33,021 nucleotides of DNA from Lentisphaeria bacterium (GTDB taxonomy: Bacteria > Verrucomicrobiota > Lentisphaeria > Victivallales > Victivallaceae): positions 1-33,021 of the forward strand of contig JAFTRX010000008.1 in NCBI GenBank assembly GCA_017462015.1. Reading direction: 5' to 3'. The notes below the pieces were generated by a model. It had not been told where the DNA came from. It did not search any database and saw only the letters and a list, made by a program, of their open reading frames with translations. A program made the position numbers and the translations under genes. Each line of letters opens with the position of its first letter. Position 1 is the stretch's first letter. Shown here piece by piece: positions 16,107-23,215 of the stretch.

Positions 16107-16575
16107 TGAAAAACTCCTTTTTCAGTTGGATTATTGTCACAGCCAATTTCAAAAGTATTGGCTTTTTCTGTTAATTTTACGTTTTACCATACCGTAACCC
16201 TTTTTACGGCATCTCTCTTGTTTTTGGTAAAAAAGTCTGAAAATCAAGTTTTTGAGCGTATACCTCCATTCCCTTCTCTAACAAAATTTGATTTGTTTTA
16301 TAAATTAACATTCTTTGATCAAACATATTAAACATTTTTGTCTTTCAGGGCATCCGATGCCCTTTGCATCAGTTCCCGACGCTGTCAAATGAGAAAACGG
16401 AATAACAAGAAGCACACAGTCCGACCGGTTATGCCGGATTTCCACTTGACATCGCACGGGGTATGATCCATTTCCCCGCACGCAACTCCTTTCATCTTTT
16501 CATTTCTCCTTTACAGACCCGAATTTCGTGCTGCAACAAGATATCGCTCAAGTTATGACGACAGCTCTCTCGAGA
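16107..16575. other. Intergenic region with a block-like element and a hairpin
   Basis: This 469-bp gap separates the DUF4838 gene (16106, minus) from the end of the prepilin-like gene (16576, minus). At 16173-16209 the minus strand has GGTATGGTAAAACG behind a palindrome CCGTAA-6-TTACGG, which partly matches the shared promoter block (GTATGGTATATTTGACG). It may be a diverged fourth copy serving the DUF4838 operon. At 16347-16363 AGGGCAT and ATGCCCT form a short hairpin without a U-tract. No convincing ORF was seen in the rest. Confidence 0.4.
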
Positions 16576-17358
16576 TCAAAGACCAGGGTAATAGTGGGAA
16601 CTGTAATCGAGATCGTAATAAGGAAGGAACTGCCGGCAGCGCCTCAACTGGGCTTGTTCGTAAAATTGGGATACCGCCCCTGATAAGGAGATGATATTGG
16701 CATATCTTCTTTTGTGCCGCTGAAAAATCACTCCATACGGAACCGAAAGCGGCTTGGCATAGGAGAGGGCAGTATACCCCTGGAAAACATCACCGATTAT
16801 ACCATGATGACGTTTGCATTGGGTAACTCTGCCGTCCATACTGTTGGCAACCGGGGTGTCGCCGAAAACCGTCACGCCGGGTGCATATCGGCTTTTCATG
16901 ACAACGGATAATTTGATCATACACGACTGGTATGAGTTGTTTGCAACGGGAATTATCCGTGAAGAGGTTCCAAAAGTGGACCCATTATGACCGATATGCG
17001 GATTTTTCGTTCCATTGTCACTTACGCCCGATCCTTCTTCCGGACACCGCCAGACATCTCCCAGCTTGAGGTAGCCAAGTCTATCCAGGACAACCGTGAA
17101 GAAATCACCGTATACGATGGACGGCAGACACCATTCGGAATCTTGGGAATACATGTTGAAAGCCAGATACGCCTGCCGGAGATTGGAAGCACAAGCAGAA
17201 CTGCGGGCGGTACTCCTCGCCGAGCTCAATGCCGGCAACAGCAACGCCGCAAGAATTGCAATAATGGCAATAACGATGAGAAGCTCTATAAGGGTAAAGA
17301 TACCGTGCCGCTTCGATGACAGATGACGAAAGTTGGAAAAAGATGAAATACGATTCAT
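16576..17358 (-). CDS. Prepilin-like protein, single intact leader
   Basis: Protein of 260 residues with a normal prepilin/pseudopilin N terminus: short basic leader (SSKRHGI), FTLIELL and the hydrophobic helix [17 protein letters not shown], then a globular head with several cysteines ([17 protein letters not shown]). It is the only one of four prepilin-like genes here without a repeat insertion, so it shows the normal layout. I start at ATG 17358 because AAAGGA stands 8 nt upstream and because the shared promoter block B lies at 17466-17493; the longer frame to 17475 would start upstream of the predicted transcript start. Expected in the inner membrane and periplasm as a type II secretion or surface pseudopilin; real role unknown. 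Confidence 0.85.
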   Translation of the reverse strand: MNRISSFSNFRHLSSKRHGIFTLIELLIVIAIIAILAALLLPALSSARSTARSSACASNLRQAYLAFNMYSQDSEWCLPSIVYGDFFTVVLDRLGYLKLGDVWRCPEEGSGVSDNGTKNPHIGHNGSTFGTSSRIIPVANNSYQSCMIKLSVVMKSRYAPGVTVFGDTPVANSMDGRVTQCKRHHGIIGDVFQGYTALSYAKPLSVPYGVIFQRHKRRYANIISLSGAVSQFYEQAQLRRCRQFLPYYDLDYSSHYYPGL

Positions 17359-17415
17359 GTCCGATATCCTTTCTGCAGTTTTCTGCATTTTGTCCGTCCG
17401 GTTGATTTTTCCGAA

Positions 17416-17442
17416 CGTTCCGGGAAATATAAAATCAGAACG
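17416..17442 (-). promoter_or_regulatory. Conserved 5'-UTR hairpin (prepilin-like gene)
   Basis: On the transcript CGTTCTG pairs with CGGAACG (one G-U pair) around a 13-nt loop. The same structure occurs at 19025-19051 with CGTTCCG, so the stem is kept through a pair change. A second small hairpin (TGCAG-AAAA-CTGCA) follows just before the ribosome site. Confidence 0.5.
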
Positions 17443-17465
17443 ATCTGAAATTTTTTTCCACGACC

Positions 17466-17493
17466 AATATACCATACAGATATTTTTTTACAA
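17466..17493 (-). promoter_or_regulatory. Shared promoter block, copy B (prepilin-like gene)
   Basis: Minus strand TTGTAA (17488-17493) and TATATT (17466-17471) with a 16-base spacer, embedded in the same conserved sequence as copies A and C, including TCAATAATTTCATTGTAA. The transcript would start near 17459, giving a leader of about 100 nt. The similarity with copy C extends past the promoter through the 5'-UTR, roughly 17375-17530 against 18980-19135. Confidence 0.65.
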
Positions 17494-17557
17494 TGAAATT
17501 ATTGACGAAAATATGGATAAAATGATGTTTTCAGTTTGCCGGAATGTATCCGATGGA

Positions 17558-18946
17558 TCATTTTGCGGATTTTGAGTACTTTTTGAGTATGACCTCTCTG
17601 ATATGCGGCGGTTCCGGGTAGTAGAGCTGCACCCAGTTGGAATCGTCGTAACGCTTCGGTTCGGGCGTGCTGGTCTTCAAACGCGTGGCTTTGTCGATCA
17701 AATTCGCCGGCAGCTTGACATTGCGCAAAGCTTTCATGCCTTCGGCAATGGAAAATACCGTTGCCCAGTGACGGCGCAATTTAACGTCTTCAATCACCGA
17801 ATCCGCCAGCGTGCCCTGAATGAAAATCGCAGCGTCAGCATTGCTGTGGATGTTGCGGATGGTTATGTTGTGCGTATCGCCTATTGCCGCATAGCCGCCG
17901 TAGTTGCGGTCGCCGATCCTGACGGCAGCGCGGTTTTGGAGGGCTGAGGGCGAACGATCGTTCAGATTTTCGATCGTCACATGGTGGATCTTTACACCTC
18001 TGTTGTTCAACAGCCGGATGATATTGCAATTCCCGGCGCTGAAACCATAAACGTTGCGGATATTTATGTGATGGGTGTCATCATCGGCTCCGCGCCGTTC
18101 CGGAGCGCTGAACATAGAGCTTTTTTCGCTGCCGGATCTGCCTTTTATATCTGTCCCGATCGCGGTAAGGGCGATCAGGTCGTCGCCAGCCCAACCGGTG
18201 ATATTTTCTATATCTATATACTGACAGCCGCGCCGCAGATCCAGTCCGTCCTGATTGAGCGTAAGTTCCGGCTTACCATCAATTTCTGTAGAACCTGACG
18301 AGTAAAACTGTATATCTTTGACTTTGCCCCGGCGGCAGTATTCCAGCGAAATCGCCCAGCAGTGCGAATCTATTATTGTCAGATTGGATATTTCAAAGTC
18401 ATCCACATCTGCCAGCAATATGCCGATATTTCGCCAGTTGCCGATCTGTACTTCACCGGCTTTTCCCGCATCGGTGCCGTAGGTTTTGACTCCGAGTTTT
18501 TTGCCGCTGTCGCCGGTGGCGCGGGGGTGGTCGGCTCCTTCAAGCACCGCTTTGCCGATACCGCGGATCTTTATGTTTTTGACTTTGGCGATGCGGTCAA
18601 GACCAGCGATGCAGTTGGCGCTGCGAATAAAATTATCACGGCTCCGGTCAGAAAGTTTGATCTTGCAATCAACTATCTGCAGTTCCATATTACCCGGCAG
18701 CAGGATCGCGCGGTCGAGCAGCCAGTAACTTCTACCGTCGGGCGCACAGCGCGCGGTGATTTCCAGCGGGAGCTGATTTTTTGCTGCATAAACCAGCGCT
18801 TTTTCGATCTTTTCCGAATCACTGCCGCAATAACTGTTGGGATTATTGAGCTTTTTCCCCGGGCGGCTGTATGTGCAGCAGCCGCTTAAAACCAATACGA
18901 TCGGCATAACGCGCAAAACCAGTCCGATATAACGTAATTTTTTCAT
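17558..18946 (-). CDS. GH28-like parallel beta-helix lipoprotein
   Basis: Predicted 462-residue lipoprotein: signal sequence ending in LSGC (Cys23) for lipid attachment. The rest is a right-handed beta-helix of the polygalacturonase (GH28) type. Acidic motifs are present (LNQDGLDLRRGCQYIDIENI, then GWAGDDLIAL), but the usual GHG histidine motif is replaced by FSAGNCNIIR and the RIK motif by VRIGDRN, so the activity or substrate may differ from pectinases. AAGGAG is followed by TTG-ATG-ATG; the second ATG (18946) has the best spacing, 6 nt. It has its own promoter (shared block C) and a conserved hairpin leader. Cell-surface glycan cleavage is the likely role. Confidence 0.7.
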   Translation of the reverse strand: MKKLRYIGLVLRVMPIVLVLSGCCTYSRPGKKLNNPNSYCGSDSEKIEKALVYAAKNQLPLEITARCAPDGRSYWLLDRAILLPGNMELQIVDCKIKLSDRSRDNFIRSANCIAGLDRIAKVKNIKIRGIGKAVLEGADHPRATGDSGKKLGVKTYGTDAGKAGEVQIGNWRNIGILLADVDDFEISNLTIIDSHCWAISLEYCRRGKVKDIQFYSSGSTEIDGKPELTLNQDGLDLRRGCQYIDIENITGWAGDDLIALTAIGTDIKGRSGSEKSSMFSAPERRGADDDTHHINIRNVYGFSAGNCNIIRLLNNRGVKIHHVTIENLNDRSPSALQNRAAVRIGDRNYGGYAAIGDTHNITIRNIHSNADAAIFIQGTLADSVIEDVKLRRHWATVFSIAEGMKALRNVKLPANLIDKATRLKTSTPEPKRYDDSNWVQLYYPEPPHIREVILKKYSKSAK

Positions 18947-19024
18947 CATCAACTCCTTGATTAGTTAAAGATACAGCACTACTGCATTTCTCTGCATTTT
19001 GTCGGGTTGCTTGATCTCTCCAAA

Positions 19025-19051
19025 CGTTCCGGGTAATAAAAAATCGGAACG
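19025..19051 (-). promoter_or_regulatory. Conserved 5'-UTR hairpin (GH28-like gene)
   Basis: CGTTCCG and CGGAACG pair perfectly around 13 nt, and the stem extends outward with CCAAA against TTTGG past one bulged base. It matches the hairpin at 17416-17442 in position relative to the promoter, about 20-45 nt into the transcript. Confidence 0.5.
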
Positions 19052-19072
19052 ATTTGGAAATTTTCTGCGTCA

Positions 19073-19101
19073 AATATACCATGATAAATATCTTTTTACA
19101 A
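19073..19101 (-). promoter_or_regulatory. Shared promoter block, copy C (GH28-like gene)
   Basis: Minus strand TTGTAA (19096-19101) and TATATT (19073-19078), spacer 17, within the conserved block. The upstream part (TTTATCCATGCTTTCG followed by the TCAATAATTTCATTGTAA core) is nearly identical to copy B. Predicted leader length is about 120 nt. Confidence 0.65.
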
Positions 19102-19194
19102 TGAAATTATTGACGAAAGCATGGATAAAAAAATGTTTTTGAATAATCTGTTTTCAACTTGAAAATATGCTGAAAACAGAGGTCATCTTATTAG

Positions 19195-19431
19195 CGGTGC
19201 CAGCAGCACTATGAGTTCAATAGTAAATTTAAAAGTATTCTGGCGAAAAAGGCTTTAAGCAAAGATTATTTTGAAAACATACGTCAGCACTACAAATGGA
19301 GTGAGGCACTACCTGTAGAAAAACAATCCCGTGAGCAAATGCTCTCTTCAAGGTTTGCTGCCAGAGCTTATGACGCAATAAAAATCCGCGTTAAATCAAC
19401 AGTGGCATCAAATAAAGTCTTGAAAACGTGA
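19195..19431 (+). pseudogene. C-terminal remnant of an unidentified gene
   Basis: An open frame of 78 codons follows a TAG (19192-19194) and ends at TGA 19429-19431. Its translation looks like real protein (KSILAKKALSKDYFENIRQH, then SRFAARAYDAIKIRVKSTVA): charged helices and normal codon use. It has no start codon before a methionine deep inside, and no ribosome site. I read it as the 3' end of a gene whose front is gone. Its last codons (LKT, stop) are formed by the first of the 33-bp repeats, so the repeat array and the gene end overlap. Family not recognised. Confidence 0.5.
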
Positions 19432-19531
19432 TAAAACTCCCCTTGAAATATCTTGAAAACGTGATATATTCATAACTAAAACAGCTTGAAAACGTGATAT
19501 ATTCATAACTGAAACAGCTTGAAAACGTGAT
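19419..19531 (+). repeat. Four-copy 33-bp tandem repeat (iteron-like) before the ATPase gene
   Basis: CTTGAAAACGTGAT occurs at 19419, 19452, 19485 and 19518, exactly 33 bases apart each time. The second and third full units differ by one base (CATAACTAAAACAG or CATAACTGAAACAG); the first unit is diverged after its core. There are no unique spacers, so it is not CRISPR. It ends 21 nt before the ATG at 19553 and each core includes a TTGAAA, so it could hold repeated protein-binding sites or promoter elements for the ATPase gene. Confidence 0.85.
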
Positions 19532-19552
19532 TTTATTTTGCAGGAGCAGTCA

Positions 19553-20905
19553 ATGAAGCGGAAAATTTATAATTCTCTGTTGGCTTGGAAAGAGAAAGAT
19601 GCAAGCCGGGTGGCATTGCTGATTGATGGGGCAAGACGTGTCGGTAAAAGTTATATTGCCGAAGAGTTTGCCAGAAACGAATATAAATCTTATATCCTGA
19701 TCGACTTCAATAAAGTAAACAAGGATATAAAACGTCTGTTTGAAGATTTTCTGGATGACCTTGACACATTTTTCACCTATTTGTCTGCGTACTTCAACGT
19801 CCAGCTGTATCCACGGGAGTCATTGATCATTTTCGATGAAGTACAGTTGTATCCGCGCGCAAGAGCAGCAATAAAATATTTGATCGCTGATGGACGTTAC
19901 GATTATATTGAAACCGGCTCTCTGGTGTCTATCAAAGCCAATGTTGCCGATATCGTCATTCCGTCAGAAGAACGGCATATCAAAATGTATCCGCTGGATT
20001 TAGAAGAGTTTCTCTGGGCAAACGACAATGAAACCTTGATGCCTTTAATTCGTCAGAATTTTGCCAAACTACACCCGATGGGAGATGTACTCCACCGCAA
20101 AGCGATGGATTATTTCCGGCAATACCTGATTGTGGGCGGTATGCCGCAAGCAGTCCAGGAGTATGTGAATTCCAGAAATTTTTCCGAGGTGGATGCTGTA
20201 AAGCGAGACATTCTCACCTTGTACCGCGCCGACATTATCAAACACGCCAAAGGTTATGAGCGCAAAGTAGAATCGATCTTTGATGAAATACCGTCTCAGC
20301 TGCAGAAGCACGAAAAGCGTTTCAATTTAGCTTCCATAAGCAAACAGGCAAGATTCCGGGAATATGAAGATGCGATATTTTGGCTTGAAGATGCCATGAT
20401 CGCAAATATTTGCTATAATTCAACGGCTCCTACTGCCGGATTAAAAATGAACAGCGATCGTATGACCCTGAAGTGTTATATGGCTGATACCGGATTGTTG
20501 ATAAGCCACGCCTTTGATGAAAATACGATCGTTTCAGAAGGACTCTACAAAAAGCTTCTGCTCGACAAATTGGAATTCAACGAGGGAATGATCGTTGAAA
20601 ATATCGTGGCTCAAATGCTTGTTGCTTCTGATCACCGCTTGTATTTTTACAGCAATCCAAACCGGGAAGATGCGTCAGAGAGGATGGAGATCGATTTCCT
20701 GATTGCCAAGCAGAAGATTACCAGCAGACATAATATTTCTCCACTGGAAGTAAAATCCAGTAAAGGCTATACTTTGACATCGATCCAAAAATTTCAAAAG
20801 AAGTTTGCTCAGCAACTCCACACGCCTTATGTACTTCACAGCGCAGATATCATGGAAAAAGATGGCATAAAATGTCTGCCGCTTTACATGACTCCGTTGC
20901 TGTAA
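19553..20905 (+). CDS. AAA-type ATPase with DUF4143 C-terminal region
   Basis: Protein of 450 residues. AAA_14 domain at the N terminus with Walker A GARRVGKS (residues 26-33) and Walker B LIIFDEVQ (91-98). The middle has the DUF4143 patterns YLIVGGMPQAVQEYV and DILTLYRADIIKHA. The C-terminal part contains EIDFLI and PLEVKSSK, the spacing of a PD-(D/E)XK nuclease-like core. Such proteins are common single genes that move between bacteria; their biological role is not known. I start at ATG 19553, which AGGAG precedes by 6 nt; a TTG at 19538 is less likely. It is preceded by four 33-bp repeats and surrounded by gene remnants, and its 3' end overlaps one of them, which suggests it was inserted here. 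Confidence 0.85.
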   Translation: MKRKIYNSLLAWKEKDASRVALLIDGARRVGKSYIAEEFARNEYKSYILIDFNKVNKDIKRLFEDFLDDLDTFFTYLSAYFNVQLYPRESLIIFDEVQLYPRARAAIKYLIADGRYDYIETGSLVSIKANVADIVIPSEERHIKMYPLDLEEFLWANDNETLMPLIRQNFAKLHPMGDVLHRKAMDYFRQYLIVGGMPQAVQEYVNSRNFSEVDAVKRDILTLYRADIIKHAKGYERKVESIFDEIPSQLQKHEKRFNLASISKQARFREYEDAIFWLEDAMIANICYNSTAPTAGLKMNSDRMTLKCYMADTGLLISHAFDENTIVSEGLYKKLLLDKLEFNEGMIVENIVAQMLVASDHRLYFYSNPNREDASERMEIDFLIAKQKITSRHNISPLEVKSSKGYTLTSIQKFQKKFAQQLHTPYVLHSADIMEKDGIKCLPLYMTPLL

Positions 20906-21059
20906 ATGCGGCACTAAAGGTTTCGTGGATCTTACCGTTGAGCTGTTCGGAGTTGAGCCCGTCCGGGAGTTCCACCTCGATACTGGCGTGGTAACTCTGA
21001 CTGGTGTATTCGCCCTCGGCAGGGACTTTCTTGGAATAACTTGCATTTAATTTCAACAT
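20850..21059 (-). pseudogene. Small conserved-looking protein gene, probably truncated at its 3' end
   Basis: ORF of 69 codons starting MLKLNASYSKKVPAEGEYTS, with AAAGG 11 nt before the ATG. The first 48 residues (up to KIHETFSA) look like a compact beta-rich domain seen in small proteins of mobile elements. The last part runs antisense into the final 56 bases of the ATPase gene and reads like random sequence, so the original end was probably lost when the ATPase gene arrived. It may still be expressed. Function unknown. Confidence 0.5.
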
Positions 21060-21074
21060 AATAAATTACCTTTC

Positions 21075-21102
21075 TTGTTTTTTTGCAAAGATATGCTATA
21101 TT
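21075..21102 (+). promoter_or_regulatory. Candidate promoter of the small-ORF/nucleotidyltransferase pair
   Basis: TTGTTT (21075-21080) and TATATT (21097-21102) with a 16-base spacer. A ribosome site AAGGAG (21110-21115) follows, 8 nt before the ATG at 21124. The sequence lies between the start of the minus-strand gene at 21059 and this gene, so the two are divergent. Confidence 0.45.
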
Positions 21103-21123
21103 AACTTTGAAGGAGTACAGCTT

Positions 21124-21312
21124 ATGGATATTCGTGAACAGAAAATACGGCTTTGGTTGAAGAATCCACCGAAAATGAAATTTCCGGTGCCGTTGAATCT
21201 GCCCGGATTTTCCAAAAAATCATTTCGCTCATACGAAGAAATGAATGCTTGGAAACAGGAATATCTTAAAGAGATTGCTGCACAAGGCGGGATAAAATGG
21301 AAACACTGTTGA
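21124..21312 (+). CDS. Small basic protein paired with a nucleotidyltransferase
   Basis: Protein of 62 residues, MDIREQKIRLWLKNPPKMKF at the start, rich in lysine and tryptophan, without membrane segments. It has a strong ribosome site (AAGGAG) and its last 16 bases overlap the start of the nucleotidyltransferase gene in another frame, so the two are translated as a pair. The layout, a small first gene overlapping an MNT-type enzyme, resembles toxin-antitoxin modules, but the protein does not look like HEPN or AbiEi partners. No family recognised. Confidence 0.7.
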   Translation: MDIREQKIRLWLKNPPKMKFPVPLNLPGFSKKSFRSYEEMNAWKQEYLKEIAAQGGIKWKHC

Positions 21313-21749
21313 AGCGTTTAAATGATGCACAAGTACGCTATGTGGTAATTGGCGGTCAAGCGATGCTGCAGCAGGGAATGCCCCGTTTCACTTTGGATTG
21401 GGACATTTTCGTTCCACCTTTTGACCAGGAAAATTTTGACAAAATCAATACCGCCCTTGCTGATGAACTGGATATGGATGTCGAAAAATTGGACATCCAG
21501 ACCGGGGAAGGTTTCGTTCAAACTTTTCAAACCACTGCCGGAATAGTCCAATTTCATCTGGCTCCTCCCGGATTGCCGAAATTTGCAATAGTTGAAGAAC
21601 GCGCTATCACGTGTGATTACAACGGCGTACCGGTCAAATATCTGAATTTAGATGACTTGTTAAGTTCAAAACAAGCCGTAGCTCGTGATAAAGATTCTGA
21701 TGATATTCTCTTTCTGACAATCAAAAAGCAAAATCAGCAGAATTCTTAA
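21297..21749 (+). CDS. Nucleotidyltransferase-fold protein (MNT/AbiEii-like)
   Basis: Protein of 150 residues with the nucleotidyltransferase signature: GGQAM at residues 19-23 and, 13 residues after the glycine pair, LDWDIFV with Asp34 and Asp36 for metal binding. The helix-strand order around YVVIGGQAMLQQG resembles AbiEii and other minimal nucleotidyltransferases that modify tRNA or partner proteins in toxin-antitoxin systems. Its start overlaps the end of the 62-residue gene. Nothing follows in the same direction. It sits among mobile-element remnants. Whether it is a toxin, an antitoxin or neither cannot be read from sequence. Confidence 0.75.
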   Translation: METLLKRLNDAQVRYVVIGGQAMLQQGMPRFTLDWDIFVPPFDQENFDKINTALADELDMDVEKLDIQTGEGFVQTFQTTAGIVQFHLAPPGLPKFAIVEERAITCDYNGVPVKYLNLDDLLSSKQAVARDKDSDDILFLTIKKQNQQNS

Positions 21750-21753
21750 ATCG

Positions 21754-22069
21754 TCATGCGGATACGTTCAATAGCACGACGGGCTGACCGGCACCGCCTG
21801 AAGCAACGACTGGAACCAAACCGTCCGAATGTGCATTGAAAGTGGTGTAACCTTGCAAGAGCATCCGCAACAGGATTTCACGATCGAGCGTCAGAACCGC
21901 CCGGGGCGTTAACCCGGTAACAGTGGCAGCGGTTGAAAGCTGATACTCCGTTTGGATGCAGGAGATCAGCGTTACTGATAGAGCGGTACAGTTCCACCGG
22001 ACTGGTCTGACAGACCATTTTGCCCAGCACCCGCAGGGCACGATTCAGAACATGTTTGTTGATTTTCAT
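21754..22069 (-). pseudogene. Frame-disrupted gene remnant
   Basis: A very strong ribosome site (AAAGGAGG) precedes ATG 22069 and the first 30 codons (MKINKHVLNRALRVLGKMVC, then QTSPVELYRS) look like a real protein start, similar in style to DNA sliding-clamp N termini. Downstream the plausible coding sequence lies in a different frame (LTPRAVLTLDREILLRMLLQ, 22041 to 21754). I read this as a gene broken by a frameshift or internal deletion. The clamp resemblance is weak. It points the same way as the truncated gene at 20850-21059, and both may come from one former element. Confidence 0.5.
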
Positions 22070-22171
22070 AAAAACCTCCTTTGGGTTTAATGGTTAGATG
22101 TCCCTCATGTATTTATACCAGAAAAAATTGGCTCAAGTACGTAAAAAATCAACGTTTTTTATTTAAAAAAC

Positions 22172-22200
22172 TTGACAAATACAACTTTGTTATGTATATT
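22172..22200 (+). promoter_or_regulatory. Strong promoter of the fucose operon
   Basis: TTGACA (22172-22177) and TATATT (22195-22200) with a 17-base spacer, the best sigma-70 match in the window. The transcript would start near 22207. TAACATAGGTTA (22215-22226), a short inverted repeat just after the start point, could be an operator for the LacI-type regulator that is the first gene; this last point is weak. Confidence 0.7.
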
Positions 22201-22234
22201 TCACAGAAAACAACTAACATAGGTTATCAAAGTT

Positions 22235-23215
22235 ATGGTTACAATGAAAGAGATTGCCGAAAAGGCCGGTGTAAGCCGTACCACGGTATCTTTTGTCTTG
22301 AACGGGCGGTGTCATAAGGATCAGCGTGTATCCAAGGCGGTACAGAAAAAAATTCTCGATACCGCAAAGAAATTGGGCTATGTACGCAACGATCTGGTGC
22401 TTTCGTTGGTCAAGGGGCGTACTCATGCCATTGGCATCGTCTCCGAATTCAAAGATTTTGTCTTCCCAATCATCCGCGGCTATGCGCAGGAAGCTCAGAA
22501 TCATGGTTATTCTCTCCGGCTGTTTCAGGTAGATGACGATCTCGAATCAGCCCTGACCAAAGCGATCCAGGCCAGAATGGATGCGATCGTCTGTCTGGGT
22601 ATTTCAAGCTCTCTGGTTAAAAATATTCCACAGCATTTTTTTAATATGGGTATTCCGATCGCCGGATTGAATCAGACCGGACATCCGGAGCATCCTTTTC
22701 TGGATCAGCAGCACAGTGCGGCGGCAATGACGGAATATCTGGTTGAGTGCGGATATAAGAAAATCATTTGTTACGGAGGCAACTACCCCCAGATGCCGCT
22801 GCGCGAAGCCGGATACCGGGAAGTTATGGAAAAATATCAGCTTCCATCACAATTTCTGAACCATCACTCAGTTTCTCCGGATGATATTATCGACCTGAAG
22901 CCGGATGCGGTTTTCTGTGGTGACGACTACCTTGCCTGCCGGCTGCTTCAGGCGGCATATTTGCGCAACATCCGTATTCCAGAAGCATTCGGTGTCGCCG
23001 GTTTCGGCAATACCAATGTCAGCAATTTCTCATCCCCGGCACTGACCACGGTGGATGAATCTTTTTTTGAATCCGGTGTAATCAGCATGCGCAATATAAT
23101 TCTCTCCATTGAAAACAAAAAATTTCCGGAACAAACTCCGATAACCGGAAAACTTATAATCAGAGGAAGTACAAAAAATTTACCCCATAATTTAAAAGGA
23201 AAGGACGAAAAATGA
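22235..23215 (+). CDS. LacI-family transcriptional regulator
   Basis: Protein of 326 residues. The N-terminal helix-turn-helix is typical ([20 protein letters not shown]), then a hinge and a periplasmic-binding-protein-like sensor domain ([37 protein letters not shown]). The sensor lacks a strongly conserved repressor C terminus but is of full length. It is the first gene of the operon and overlaps the next by ATGA, so it likely controls its own operon, with fucose or a fucosylated sugar as the probable signal (inferred). The ATG at 22235 was kept; a second ATG at 22244 is also possible, as neither has a clear ribosome site. Confidence 0.9.
   Translation: MVTMKEIAEKAGVSRTTVSFVLNGRCHKDQRVSKAVQKKILDTAKKLGYVRNDLVLSLVKGRTHAIGIVSEFKDFVFPIIRGYAQEAQNHGYSLRLFQVDDDLESALTKAIQARMDAIVCLGISSSLVKNIPQHFFNMGIPIAGLNQTGHPEHPFLDQQHSAAAMTEYLVECGYKKIICYGGNYPQMPLREAGYREVMEKYQLPSQFLNHHSVSPDDIIDLKPDAVFCGDDYLACRLLQAAYLRNIRIPEAFGVAGFGNTNVSNFSSPALTTVDESFFESGVISMRNIILSIENKKFPEQTPITGKLIIRGSTKNLPHNLKGKDEK

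Noticed and set aside
16347-16363. Rho-independent terminator after the prepilin-like gene
   Set aside because: The 7-bp stem has no U-tract on either strand and lies over 200 nt beyond the stop.
19419-19531. CRISPR array
   Set aside because: The repeats are contiguous at 33-bp period with nearly identical sequence between cores, so there are no unique spacers, and no cas genes are nearby.
21754-22069. Functional sliding-clamp protein
   Set aside because: Only about 30 residues look clamp-like, the frame breaks soon after and the length is far below that of a clamp.
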